Assembly (NCBI RefSeq): GCF_032854445.1
Contig: NC_088304.1
Span: 684,001 to 748,000 of the forward strand
From: Liolophura sinensis
Taxonomy: Eukaryota > Mollusca > Polyplacophora > Chitonida > Chitonidae
DNA: 64,000 nt
Direction: 5' to 3'
This document shows, in pieces, positions 29,501-44,500 of the stretch; the first letter of the stretch is position 1, and every line of letters begins with the position of its first letter. The notes beneath the pieces are model-generated. The model did not search any database. It was not told where the DNA came from and was given only the letters and a program-made list of their open reading frames with translations. The position numbers were made by a program, and so were the translations under genes.

Positions 29501-32500
29501 GCTGATAAACAAATCAGAGGCAGACATCTGGTTATATTCACAGATGCTCATCAAATATGGCTGATAAACAAATCAGAGGCAGAGCTGTTGTTATATGAAC
29601 ATAGACAAGTATTCATTTCTTTTGGCTAGGGATCAGTTTCTCAATGCGGTTTTATCTTTAAACTTAGACGAGTATCTTTAAAGGCAAGACTTTAAACCAC
29701 TTAAGAACAGTTCACTCTTCAAGGTTATTTTAGAGAAAGACTATGGAAGTTACCAATATCATTTATCACACAACTGATACACCTTGACAAAGGAATGGCC
29801 AGAAAAAGTGTGAATATTTTCTATATACTGGCATTGTATCAGTTACGTGGAGGGTGGCTTTGTATCTGACGATTGGTTGTGCCCAATACACTATCCATGC
29901 ATTTGATTGGGCTAGCACACTGCAGGAAATATTTGTATTCTAGAACTAGAACAAGAGAAAGTAAACAGCAAATCAAGTGACAAGTGAGTCATACCATGTT
30001 ATGTAATCATTAAATATTACAGCCTTTGAGGGGTGGAGCTGTAAGATTACAGCCTTTGAGGGGTGGAGTTGTAAGATTACAGCCTTTGAGGGGTGGAGCT
30101 GTAAGACTACAGCCTTTGAGGGTTGGAGCTGTAAGACTACAGCCTTTGAGGGTTGGAGCTGTACGACTACAGCCTTTGAGGGTTGGAGCTGTAAGATTAC
30201 AGCCTTTGAGGGCTGGAGCTGTAAGATTACAGCCTTTGAGGGGTGGAGTCATAAGATAACAACCTTTTTTGGGGTGGAGCTGTAAGACTACAGCCTTTGG
30301 AGGTGGTTCTGTAAGATTATAGCCTATGCGGGGTGAAGCTGTAAGATTACAGTCTCTGAAGGGTGGAGCTGTAAGAAGACTATAATCTGTCATGATCATG
30401 TGACATTTCTACCACTATTATACACGTGTACAACATTAATGTCAACTTGTGACCAATCTGTAATTTCTCACTTTCGTGATATGATTAAAAATTCTTCAGC
30501 TGACATTAAATCTCTAATTATGTATTTGATTGAAAATCCAATCTCACCTGGCCGCTTGAAGTCATTGGGTTTGATACACCTGACATAGGCTGGCTCTTTC
30601 GACATCAGTATCTCCATGAGCTGTGCAAGGCTTGTCTTAAACTGGGCGGCAGCCTGAAAAGATTAATGGATTATATGTCACTGCTCTGCCACTGTTTTAC
30701 GTACCAAGTGCCTGTGTATGTCACAATATTTCTTTTAGGCATTCTGCCAAGAAGTATCCTAGCTGCCAAACTAAACTGAAATATAAAATCAAAATTCATT
30801 TCCTCAAAGAAGAAAATGAGCACATTGATGATTTTTTCTCAAGTAACTACAAATATTTTCCTTTGTTTATTTGTTAATTTTTCACCTCTTGGCAACAAGC
30901 ATGGTTATGGTCAAAGCGCCCTTTGCAACGTATTTGGGAAACCCGAACACCTCTAGAAAAACAGTGCCTTTTGCCAGGTATTTGGGAAACTAGAACACCC
31001 CAAGAAAAACGGTGCCCTTTGCCAGGTATTTGGGAAACCGGAACATACTGGGAAAAGCAGTGCTCTTTGCCAGGTATTTAGGGAACCAGAACACATCAAG
31101 AAAAACGGCGCCCTTTGCCAGGTATTTGGGGAGCCGGAACACCCCGAGAAAAACAGCACCCTTTGCCAGGTATTTGGGGAACGGGAAAACCCCAAGAAAA
31201 ACAGTGCCCTTTGCCAGGTATTTCGGGAAACCAGAATACCCCGAGAAAAACAGCGCCCTTTGCCAGGTATTTGAGGAACGAGAACACCCCGAGAAGAACA
31301 CAGCCTTTTGCCAGGTATTTGGGGAACCGGAAGACCTCGAGAAATACAGCGCCCTTTACCAAGTATTTGGGAAACCGGAACAACCCGAGAAAAATAGCGC
31401 CCTTTGCCAGGTATTTGGGGAACTGGAACACCACGAGAAAAACAGTGCCCTTTGCCAGGTAATTGGGAACCGCCTGACTTAAATCTGCAGCCAAACCAGT
31501 TAGAGCTGGGGTCAAAGACCTGACATGTGCCGTGAACTAACTCACTTTTTATTTAAGTGTCGACCTCCATGCAAGCTTGTTTACTTGCTATGTACATGTA
31601 CTTTATGCTAATCCGGAAAATCTGCCTCACTCACAGCAAAGCAGTCACGATTATTACTTGTTCAGTCCAACCAAAGCCTGTGACAGCACAATGAACACAA
31701 ACATCTCACACAAAGCCAAGTTTCCTGTATTAACACAGGAGGGGGATTTGATTTACTATTTTTTTTTTTTTTTAATTTATTTGATTGGTGTTTTACGCCA
31801 TACTCAAGAATATTTCACTTATGACGGCGGCCAGCATTATGGTGGGAGGAAACCAGGCACCATCCATACCTGTACCATTATAAATCCACAGCTAATGTGA
31901 CCTCAGGCTTTGAATTAATAATACTTGTTGTACTAAAGTTTAACATTGAAAATTTACCTGCAGAACTGAATATAATCATAGTGTAATACTGAAGGGGTGC
32001 TTGATCACAGAATTCAAAGTACTAGATCATCACAGCCACTACAGCTGGAGTGGGTAGTTTTTCCCACCTTGCAGGACACTTTGTTAATTTCCTGTAGATT
32101 ATTTTGAAACATTTGACGCATCACCTCCGCAATCACTTACTGTTTCAGGTCTCTTCTTGCTGAGGAGTTCATCTTTAGGGAAACACTGTGATGTGATGAT
32201 GTTGGTTGTCGCGCTCATTGCCTGGGGAACAAAAACAAAAGTACACGTAAAATATACCCTAATTCTTCAACATTTTCAACTATGTCTGCAAGCAATATCT
32301 GAAACGTTCTGAGAGAACTACTGAGTGTAGAGAAACAACTTCAACATTTTCAACTATGTCTGCAAGCAACATCTGAAACGTTTTGAGAGAACTACTGAGT
32401 GTAGAGAAACAACTTCAACATTTTCAACTATGTCTGCAAGCAACATCTGAAACGTTCTGAGAGAACTACTGAGTGTAGAGAAACAACTTCAACATTTTCA

Positions 32501-35500
32501 ACTATGTCTGCAAGCAACATCTGAAATGTTTTGAGAGAACTACTGAGTGTAGAGAAACAACTTCAACATTTTCAACTATGTCTGCAAGCAACATCTGAAA
32601 CGTTCTGAGAGAACTACTGAGTGTAGAGAAACAACTTCAACATTTTCAACTATGTCTGCAAGCAACATCTGAAACGTTCTGAGAGAACTACTGAGTGTAG
32701 AGAAACAACTTCAACATTTTCAACTATGTCTGCAAGCAACATCTGAAACGTTTTGAGAGAACTACTGAGTGTAGGGAAACAACTTCAACATTTTCAACTA
32801 TGTCTGCAAGCAACATCTGAAACGTTCTGAGAGAACTACTGAGTGTAGAGAAACAACTTCAACATTTTCAACTATGTCTGCAAGCAACATCTGAAACATT
32901 CTGAGAGAACTAGTGAGTGTATAGAAACAACTTCAACAGCTGCAAGCTTTTATGAAGCTTGCATCTTTACTGACACAAAAATAAATATCTTAGCCTCAGA
33001 AAAAAAGTGCTTTAGATTTTGAATACTCACAGTATATTTCTGTTCACACTTCCTACATGTAGGTTACTAAACTTCGTCCGTTTATGTCAACACTGACTGT
33101 TACACATTTATAATAATTATCATAATAATAATAATGATAATAATAATGATAATGATAATAATAATGATAATGATAATAATAATAATGACGATAACACATG
33201 TAAATAATAATATCTTAAGTTTCTGAGAGTTATGCAAATCAATTCAAGAAATGTTATCTAACTTCCAAATTTCAAAATATGAGCAGTTAAAATTGTGAGG
33301 AGCTATCCATCTTTGGAGAAAAAATGTTAAAATGTTAAAATCAGACAGAATTCTTTGATTCTTTAAATTAGTGACTTCCAACTCACTGCTTTGAGATCCC
33401 GAAATAGTAAGTTGTTGTTTTTGTCAAGAAAGCCTTTGATGTTGTATGTGACGTCTCCAGCATAATGTTTCAGACGAAATTGCTGAAATGTAAAAGTATC
33501 CATGACTGCATGACACTTAAGAGGAGCAGCTACATCTATGACTGCATGACACTTAAGAGGAGCAGCTACATCTATGACTGCATGACACTTAATATGAGCA
33601 GCTACATCTATGACTGCATGACACTTAATACGAGCAGCTACATCTATGACTGCATGACACTTAATATGAGCAGCTACATCTATGACTGCATGACACTTAA
33701 TATGAGCAGCTACATCTATGACTGCATGACACTTAAGAGGAGCAGCTACATCTATGACTGCATGACACTTAAGATGAGCAGCTACATCTACGACTGCATG
33801 ACACTTAATATGAGCAGCTACATCTATGACTGCATGACACTTAAGATGAGCAGCTACATCTATGACTGCATGACACTTAAGATGAGCAGCTACATCTATG
33901 ACTGCATGACACTTAAGATGAGCAGTTACAACAGCATGAACAAAAAAAGACGATATTCTAACAAAGAACTGGCTAAAAATGTGAAAAAAAATAAGTATGA
34001 ACACATACATCTTGATATCCTTTGGATGTGCACAAATTACTGCATAATTTATTACAAAACATGCTCAAGTTATGTGGAATATTGCCTGATAAATTCATAT
34101 TTATCTACACTGACTGTACAAGCATTTATTAGCAAGTAATACTGACACTAATAGTTGGTTTGTAAGACATGAAGTTAAGGTTTCTTAATAACCTGGTGTC
34201 CAAATTAAAAAGCTGTATTTGGCCTTGACCTTTATCATGTCTTCAATGTACATACATATTTTGCAAGCAAAATTCTTAAATGTTAAGTAAACTGAAAGAA
34301 TGGAAATCTGTTTAAACTCGCTAAAAACAGCAATTAAGACTCCGTTCTTAAGCAGATACTGGCACAACAAGTATCTTCAGTTGATCGTTAAAATGACCAC
34401 GGAAACACCAGACATCTTGCAAGAGTACCCTAACGGACTTACATCTCGTGAAATGGTTTTGCGCGTTGCGGAATCTGCTGTCACATGACTGACATAATGG
34501 GGATGTGAACCAATTGTCTGCGTGAGCTTGTCAAGGAACGTCTGGTCTGATGGCTCTCCTGGTCGTAGACATTCCTCATCCTGCCGCAGACATAAGGTGA
34601 ATTGTCCGGTTAGAAAATGTACACGGCAATCTCATCTTCCAGGAAAATGTGCATTTAAACTAAGCAACATCAGAGAATTTATATATGGTCAAAATGTGAC
34701 AACATGTCCATTAGTTTCTGCACAGAAACCATCAACAAAGGCCATTAAATGCATTAAAAATGAAAAAATTTTGCCCAAAAAAATACCATATTTGCAAAAC
34801 TTTCCCATGGTTTCAAACCTGATCTAAGGATCCACACATTGACAATGTGCCCCGCTGGACATCAAAACGTTATAGCAAAAAATAACAAGATGTGACAAAT
34901 GAACAGAAAAACCCAAACTGATATCTCCACCTTTGAAGTAAAATACCTTCCATTCTATCTTGTTAAATGTACATGTATGAAGCAGTAGCATAAAAAAATA
35001 AGATCATATTTATTTCTTGGATTCTTTTTTTACTATAAAGAATATTTCAATTATACAACGATGAAGAGCACATCTTATGGTGGAAACCCAACAGAGCCCA
35101 AAATAACCATTCACATTCACAGATTCTTGTAAACCAAAAAATAACCCCAGTATGTCCCAGTATGTACCATGCACTACTGCAAAGATAAGCGGGCTCTAAA
35201 AATACTTGAAAACTCCATCCTTTACAAGTACATCTATGGTAATATAAACTTGTTGGCCTTAATTCCAAAGTTCTATAATACTTACCAGTATAGCTATGAT
35301 CCCCACCGGTTTAGCTTCTACCAAGTCACAGATGATCTTATTGTTGAAGTACTGTACTGGCTCCCACTACAACAACAACATCAACAACACTTGTGACAAC
35401 AGCCAGATAATGTACCAGTCTGTCACTGTATTCCCATGTTCACATAATTTACCAGTTACGCATAAATTACATGAAACTACTGTAGTTTATATGTTGCAAA

Positions 35501-38500
35501 CTCAAATTCAAATCTATCAAATATTTCAGCCAATCAACTCCAGGTCAGTCAGTAAATCAGTCCCCAGCCAATCAACTCTATATCTCTCAGTCAATCAGCT
35601 CTCTCAACCAATCATGTCTCTTATTCAATCGTTTCTAGATCACTCAGTCAGTCACTTCTCTCAGCCACTCATATCTCTCATCTAATCAACCCTATATCAC
35701 TCAGTCAATCAGTTCTCTCAGCCAATCATCTCTCATCCAATCAGCTCTATATCACTCAGTCAGTCAGTTATTGTAGCCAATCATATTTCTCAGCCAATCA
35801 TAACTCTCATCCAATCAGCTCTATATCACTCAGTCAATCAGTTCTCTCAGCCAATCAGTTCTCTCATCCAATCAGCTTTATATGACTCAGTCAATTATCT
35901 CAGCCAATCATATCTCTCGGCCAATCATATCCCTCAGCCAATTAGCTTTATACCATTCAGCCAATCAGCTCTCACCTCTATGCCCTCCCTTTGGTATTCC
36001 TCCTGTTCAGATTTAAGGGTCAGTTCTATGAACAGCTGCTGAAGTTTCTCATTGCAGTAGTTGATACAGAACTGTTCAAAGCTATGAAACAGAAAAATTA
36101 ACAAACTAACAATGGCTAAATAATATGTGTAAATTTGTAAAGCAATATGCAACCTTTTCATCTGCATCTCTTCAAAATGATTTATTTGTAGTCTTTTCTT
36201 TATGTTTGTTTGTTAGTAAAATATCTGTTGAGTTTCTGCTAAGTTTGACATGTGGTAGGGGGCCTCTGTTTCCAAGTGGTTAGTGTGCTATTGCTGGACA
36301 AGGACTCAGAAGTCATTCTGCAATGTGATCGCTGTGAGTTCGACTCCAGCTCATGCTGGTCTCCTCTTGAGTTGATGTATGAAAGTCTTCCTGCAACCTG
36401 CAGATGACCGTTGGTTTCCCACGGGTCCTACCCGTTTCCTCCCACCACAACGCTGATTGTCGTCATACGAGTGAAATATTCTTGAGTACAACAATCAAAT
36501 AGATAAATACAAAAAACAAATCCTTCAATGTTTGTGTGTGTAGACTTTGTCGACTGTATAATTTTTCTTTCCACATCTCAGTATTGGTATATTACAAAAG
36601 TGGCCAGTTAATTTTAATCTTAGTGAACACATTATCATTACTCTGACAACAACAGTTCCCAAAAACAATCGATACAATAGCAAGTACCTGTTGTACTGGA
36701 AAATCTCAAAACCATAAATGTCCAGTAGACCCATCAGGTTGCACTTCAGCTTCCCCTGACAGACAATACAAGTAAATCATTATCATTACATCAGATTTCA
36801 TCTACATTTGTAGAGGGATCACACGAAAATAGGTCTGATATCTTTTGGTCTTCCATGTACTTTTAAAACATCAGGAAGCCTATTTTAAAAAGCAGCACAC
36901 CTGGCAGACATATGACCATGTGCAGCAAGGTTAGTACTATACATACGGTACTTATATGGCACTTATTTTCCATGAATTTTCAGAATTTTAAACCAGTAAA
37001 ATAGCAGAATCCATTTCATTTAAATGAATTCCAGTCAAATTAACAGTCTAAACTGTACACGTACATGGGAAAAATGAAAAAAAAAACCAGTCTGTATCAG
37101 CACAAGCACGAGTTTAATTCATCATACTGGTTTAGCAAGGCACTTGGCCGGCTCAGAAGGTTATGCTCTGTCTCAGAGAGTACAGTTCTGGCTCAGAGAG
37201 TTAAGTACTATCTCAGAGAGTAAAGTTCTGGTTCAGAGACTTAAGTGCTATCTCAGAGAATAAAGCTCTGGCTAAGAGAGTAAAGATTTGGCTCAGAGAG
37301 TTAAGTGCTATCTCAGAGATTGAAGTTCTGGCTCAAAGAGTAAAGCTCTGTCTTAGAGAGTAAAGCTCTGTCCCAGAGAGTAAAGCTCTGGCTCTGTGGG
37401 TTAAGCGCTGTCTCAGAGAGTAAAGTTCTAGTTCGGAGAGTAAAGCTCTGGCTCAGAGAGTGAAAAGTTCTGGCTCAGAGAGTGAAGTTCTGGTTCAGAG
37501 AGTGAAGTTCTGGCTCAGAGAGATGTTCTGGCTTAGAGAGATAAGTGCTGGCTTGCTGCGTCTATGGTACATATGGCCCTTGACCAATGAGCTCAAGGGT
37601 TCAAACCCAGCTCTTGCTCTTCAGGTTGCAGTTTTAAGGTTTGTCAGGTATTTGGTGAACACAGGTGTTTTACTTCAGCTTCCTCCACCCATACATTTGA
37701 CCGCTGTCACGTATATTTGGGTGAGAAGATTTTTTGGAGTATGACTTTAAACAACAATGAAATGAATAAATATGTGCGATTAAAGCGACCAGCTTTATGA
37801 TTCCATTGGCTGCAGTCACTACCGTCTCTTAATCCATCCACATCTTACCCGCTGTTGTAGAGAAATGTTGATCCGCTGTACCATCCATGTGAAGAGACGA
37901 TCGTAGACACCTTTCGCCAGAGCGTCTCTCGCATACAGACACTGGTCTACGTTGAGTGGTGATTTCACCTGAACATGACAACAGTTATGTAATACACAAA
38001 AAGGATAAAAACTTCTGTCCCTCAATATATATGTAAACTCTGAATAAGTACGGTAATCTTTTTGTAGATTTCAAAATTTTGTTTTGTAGCATCATGTAAT
38101 ATACTGACTACACTGAATAGAGAGTGCAGTATATTTCATATACTGATTGTTTGAATGGAGGCTCCAGTACATGAGTACCCAATATGAATCGCCTCTTCAA
38201 ACTACCCACACTGCCCAGCTATTTCCCCATAGATACACAATATCTCTGGAGGTGTGTTCAGTGGCATAGGTGACCAACTTTTATGTTTTTTTATGAGCAA
38301 ACATATACTGAAAATTAAGGCATACTACAGAATAGAACAAAAGAGTAGGAGTGCATCTTATGGAAAAGTGAGGCGGCATTGTACAAGTTTCCCATTAGGA
38401 ACAAAAATTCAGTGAAGGCATAACTCAGATCTATACATAATAGACTGAAACCAGCAAGATCAGATTCGAGGAACTGAGAATGTATCGCACCTTTTCTCCT

Positions 38501-41500
38501 TTGGCCTCTATTGTCCTGTGATGTAAAGCTGACAGTAACACCTCTTCTTCACAACCCAATAACTATTCACAGAAAAATAACACCAACAAAATTTAATATT
38601 CTGAGGAAAATAACATTCAAAAAACAGTTCACACAAAAATAAGCCATCTGTTCAATTCACTGAATTAACATTCAGACAAATTACAGTAAAAAGTCATACA
38701 CTGCCAAAATTGACCAACAGTCAATTTCACAAATGAACACATCCATATCCATATAGCATCTTTAGTATGAATAAAAGTTAAGCATTTAAATGCAGATTAT
38801 TTCAGATTTGCATCTTACTGGTAAATGTCTCAACTAACACACTGTATTTCACCCATTAATAGCAAAACCTCTTTTGAAGTAACACATTTTGCCTGGTTCT
38901 GACTGATTCAACCACCTCATACGGTCACTCAAAGAGTTTTTTCTGAAGTTTGATTAATATCTTATCCAAAACAACTTAAGTACAGACATTAAAATTATCA
39001 TTTTAAGGCTATCCACGTGTTTCGGAAAGTCCACTTTTACAACTGAACTTGTAATCAACTCATAAAAGTTACATCAAAAATAATTTCACTCAAATGACGG
39101 TGAAATAATCTAAGGCCAAAAAACTATCGGAACTAAAATTGATAATTCAAAACCTACCCCAGCAATTGTATTGACTTTCTCTTTATCTGTAACCATGGCA
39201 ACTCCTGAATCTTCCTGAAACTCTAAATCTCCAAGATGAATCACTGAGGCAACAATGGAAAATAAGGCCTAGAACAAAAATCAAGATAAAATTTTTCATC
39301 ATGCAATAAACCTGGGCATATTGTTGTTGTCTTCATGAAGAATTTGCCATTTCACATATATTGCCTATTCTTCACTAATCCGCCAATGCTTGGTTAAAAC
39401 AAAAAGCATTTTCCAAATCCTTTTACATACATCTTGATGCTCCATCTTTGTCATTTATCTTGCATGACATTATGGTCTTACATGTTTGAGGATTATTTTT
39501 CATCAGAAAATTCTGCACGATATGGATGGAATATTAAAACATAATGATTCATTCTTCTAAAAATGAAACAGCTTTGCAATTAATCAATTAAGGATTGACT
39601 ACCATTTTTTGGTTTGTTGGGTTAAAAACACGAAAAAAATGTTGTTCACACAGTATGAATCCACGAAACCGTATGAATCAAAAAACTGACCGTTCAGAGT
39701 TCTCGTTTTTTGCTTGACCACAAAGGAAATTTACCTAATCAAATCTAATTAACCTGATTGACACATTGAAATCTTCATGTACAGATTTCACCAGATAATT
39801 TTAGTATTCACAACAGAATCATTCACGTGTGTGTCGGCAGAATGAATGAACAGGATCATTCACAGGTGTGTCGGCAGAATGAATGAACAGAAATCATTCA
39901 CATATGTGTCGGCAGAATGGATGAACAGAATCATTCACAGGTGTGTCGGCAGAATGAATGAACAGAATCATTCACATGTGTGTCGGCAGAATGAATGAAC
40001 AGAATCATTCACAGGTGTGTCGGCAGAATAAATGAACAGAATCATTCACATGTGTGTCGGGAGAATGAATGAACAGAATCAATCACAGGTGTGTCGGCAG
40101 AATGAATGAACAGAATCATTCACAGGTGTGTCGGCAGAATGAATGAACAGGATCATTCACAGGTGTGTCGGGCAGAATGAATGAACAGAATCATTCACAT
40201 GTGTGTTGGCAGAATGGATGAACAGAATCATTCACATGTGTGTCGGCAGAATGAATGAACAGAATCATTCACATGTGTGTCGGCAGAATGAATGAACAGA
40301 ATCATTCACATGTGTGTCGGCAGAATGGATGAACAGAATCATTCACATGTGTGTCGGCAGAATGAATGAACAGAATCATTCACATGTGTGTCGGCAGAAT
40401 GAATGAACAGAATCATTCACATGTGTGTCGGCGGAATGAATGAACAGAATCATTCACATGTGTGTCGGCAGAATGAATGAATAGCAGAGCAGCTTACATC
40501 TTGATGGCTTTCTGAGAAGTCACATATGTCTAGGGCATTTTTCACTGTCTGGAAATCTTTGCGATCATCAATAGACTCCACTTCTACACTTTCTCCCTGA
40601 GAAAAAAAAAACCCAAAAAAACAAACATGGAATGTTTCACAAATAAATTAGTCAAAATACAGATATACTGGTTTAGGAAAAGACAACAGAACAATCAATA
40701 TGTGCACTGCAAATATATCTAAAAATACGTTTTTTGATCTATTTATTTGATTGGTTTTCTTGGCCGTACTTAAGACTATTTCACTTATACGATGGCGGCC
40801 AACATTAAGATGGGAATGGAAAACCAAGGACATTCTGACCAGAGAGAAAACCAGCATGAGCTGGACTTGAACTCACAACAACCTCAATTGTAAGAGGCTT
40901 TTTGTTGTACAATGCTATTCCATATTGCATTTCTCAAGAAATGAATCGCCAGCAGTATTGTACATTTCTACATCCTAAAGTTTTGTCCATGAATATAAGA
41001 TATTGGTACTCATTTTGTGTGATTCTAAGATTTTTGCTAATTATTGAAATGTGTTTTGAGGTTTGATGAAATGGTAGGATTATATCCTACAGAAAATTTA
41101 AGTTTCGGAACCCCCACAAAAAAAATAAAAAAAATAAACAAAAACAGTTTATTTGTTTGTATAAATGAACTTTATGAGCTAACTTTTAGGTCAAAGAGAA
41201 AATCATAAATTTTTGTTAGGCCATATATTATATCAGTATGGAAAGATCTTCCATCTCACCTGGTTGAGATAGAAGTGATCATTTGGGCTTCCAGTCAGGC
41301 TGTACTTGGATAGTCTCCCTTGATCTCCACTCCTCACCAGTTGGTAGAAGATATGAAAGTTTCGTTCTCCAGTTGCCTGGTGAACCACCCTTGACTTCTC
41401 CAGCAAATAGTTTAGGATGTGACCTCCTACTGGTGCTCCCTGCAGGAGAAAATTATAACCCTAATATAACTGACAGAAACAAGTATGGGTGTTTTCTCAA

Positions 41501-44500
41501 AGCAATCATTCAATTCCAAAAGTATTCATTTGACAATATTTAACAAACAGATTTGAAACTACACCAATAACAAATCTTTGGGGCACATAAGTACACATAT
41601 TTTACATACAAGATTTGCTCCATGTATTTCGTCTTACCTTGAAATTAAACTGAATGTCCATGTATTTGCCAAATCTGCTGGAGTTGTCATTGCGGTTTGT
41701 CTTAGCATTGCCAAATGCCTGTCAAAGACAAATAAACAATACATGTAGCTTTAATACAGAAATATTAAATCAAAATTAAAATTAAATTAATAATAATTTC
41801 CGATACTGATAATTCTGCATTGTCCTAGAAAGGGTACATGTTTGAGGAAAAAAGATATTTGTGTCAAAAGTGATGGAGTACTGGATGTGTCAGCAGTGCC
41901 GGGTGTACCAAGAGTGACGGAGAACTGGGTGATGCCCAGAGTGACGGAGTACTGGGTGTACCCAGAGTGACGGAGTACTGGGTGTGCCCAGAGTGATGGA
42001 GTACTGGATGCGCCCAGAGTGATGGAGTACTGGGTGTACCCAGAGTGATGGAGTACTGGGTGTGCCCAGAGTGATGGAGTACTGGGTGTGCCCAGAGTGA
42101 CGGAGAACTGGGTGTGCCCAGAGTGATGGAGAACTGGGTGTGCCCAGAGTGATGGAGTACTGGGTGATGCCCAGAGTGATGGAGTACTGGGTGTGCCCAG
42201 AGTGACGGAGAACTGGGTGTGCCCAGAGTGACGGAATACTGGGTGTGCCCAGAGTGATGGAGTACTGGATGCGCCCAGAGTGATGGAGTACTGGGTGTGC
42301 CCAGAGTGATGGAGTACTGGGTGTGCCCAGAGTGACGGAATACTGGGTGTGCCCAGAGTGATGGAGTACTGGATGCGCCCAGAGTGATGGAGTACTGGGT
42401 GTGCCCAGAGTGACGGAGAACTGGGTGTGCCCAGAGTGATGGAGAACTGGGTGTGCCCAGAGTGATGGAGTACTGGGTGATGCCCAGAGTGATGGAGTAC
42501 TGGGTGTACCCAGAGTGACGAAGTACTGGGTGTGCCCAGAGTGACGGAATACTGGGTGTACCCAGAGTGATGGAGTACTGGGTGTGCCCAGAGTGATGGA
42601 GTACTGGGTGTGCCCAGAGTGATGGAGTACTGGATGCGCCCAGAGTGACGGAATACTGGGTGTACCCAGAGTGATGGAGTACTGGGTGTGCCCAGAGTGA
42701 CGGAATACTGGGTGTGCCCAGAGTGATGGAGTACTGGATGCGCCCAGAGTGATGGAGTACTGGGTGTACCCTGAGTGATGGAGTACTGGGTGTGCCCAGA
42801 GTGATGGAGTACTGCATGTGGTCAGAGTGATGGAGTACTGGGTGTGCTCAGAGTGATGGAGTACTGCGTGCGCCCAGAGTGATGGATTACTGGGTGTGCT
42901 CAGAGTGATGGAGTACTGGGTGTGCTCAGAGTGATGGAGTACTGGGTGTGCCCTGAGTGATGGATTACTGGGTGTGCTCAGAGTGATGGAGTACTGGGTG
43001 TGCCCAGAGTGATGGAGTACTGGGTGTGCCCTGAGTGATGGATTACTGGGTGTGCTCAGAGTGATGGAGTACTGGGTGTGCCCAGAGTGATGGAGAACTG
43101 GGTGTGCCCAGAGTGATGGAGTACTGGGTGTGCCCAGAGTGATGGAGTACTGGGTGTGCCCAGAGTGATGGAGTACTGGGTGTGCCCAGAGTGATGGAGT
43201 ACTGGGTGTGCCCAGAGTGATGGAGTACTGGGTGTGCTCAAGAGTGATGGAGTACTGGGTGTGCCCAGAGTGATGGAGTACTGGGTGTGCCCAGAGTGAT
43301 GGAGTACTGGGTGTACCCAGAGTGATGGAGTACTGGGTGTGCTCAGAGTGATGGAGTACTGGGTGCGCTCAGAGTGATGGAGGACTGGTTGTGCCCTGAG
43401 TGATGGAGTACTGGGTGTGCCTAGAGTGATGGAGTACTGGGTGTGCCCAGAGTGATGGAGTACTGGGTGTGCCCAGAGTGATGGAGAACTGGGTGTGCTC
43501 AGAGTGATGGAGTACTGGGTGTGCCCAGAGTGATGGAGTACTGGGTGTGCCCAGAGTGATGGAGTACTGGGTGTACCCAGAGTGATGGAGTACTGGGTCT
43601 GCCCAGAGTGATGGAGTACTGGGTGTGCCCAGAGTAATGGAGAACTGGGTGTGCTCAGAGTGATGGAGTACTGGGTGTGCTCAGAGTGATGGAGTACTAG
43701 GTGTGCCCAGAGTGATGGAGTACTGGGTGTGCTCAGAGTCATGGAGTACTGGGTGCGCCCAGAGTGATAGAGTACTGGGTGTACCCAGAGTGATGGAGCA
43801 CTGGGTGTGCTCAGAGTCATAGAGAACTGGGTGTGCCCAGAGTGATGGAGTACTGGGTGTGTCCAGAGTGACGGAGTACTGGGTGTGCCCAGAGTGATAG
43901 AGTACTGGGTGTGCTCAGAGTGATGGAGTACTGGGTGTGCCCAGAGTGACGGAGTACTGGGTGTGCTCAGAGTCATGGAGTACTGGGTGCGCCCAGAGTG
44001 ATAGAGTACTGGGTGTACCCAGAGTGATGGAGCACTGGGTGTGCTCAGAGTGATGGAGAACTGGGTGTGCCCAGAGTGATGGAGTACTGGGTGTGCCCAG
44101 AGTGATGGAGTACTGGGTGTGCTAAAGAGTGATGGAGTACTGGGTGTGCCCAGAGTGATGGAGTACTGGGTGTGCCCAGAGTGATGGAGTATTGGGTCTG
44201 TCAGCAATACTGGGTGTGCTCAGAGTGATGGAGTACTGGGTGTGCCCAGAGTGATGGAGAACTGGGTGTGTCCAGAGTGACGGAGTACTGGGTGTGCCCA
44301 GAGTGATAGAGTACTGGGTGTGCTCAGAGTGATGGAGTACTGGGTGTGCCCAGAGTGACGGAGTACTGGGTGTGCTCAGAGTCATGGAGTACTGGGTGCG
44401 CCCAGAGTGATAGAGTACTGGGTGTACCCAGAGTGATGGAGCACTGGGTGTGCTCAGAGTGATGGAGAACTGGGTGTGCCCAGAGTGATGGAGTACTGGG

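Noticed and set aside
30010-30399. 129-codon minus-strand frame with [10 protein letters not shown] repeats
   Set aside because: 30-bp minisatellite read in frame; open on the other strand as well.
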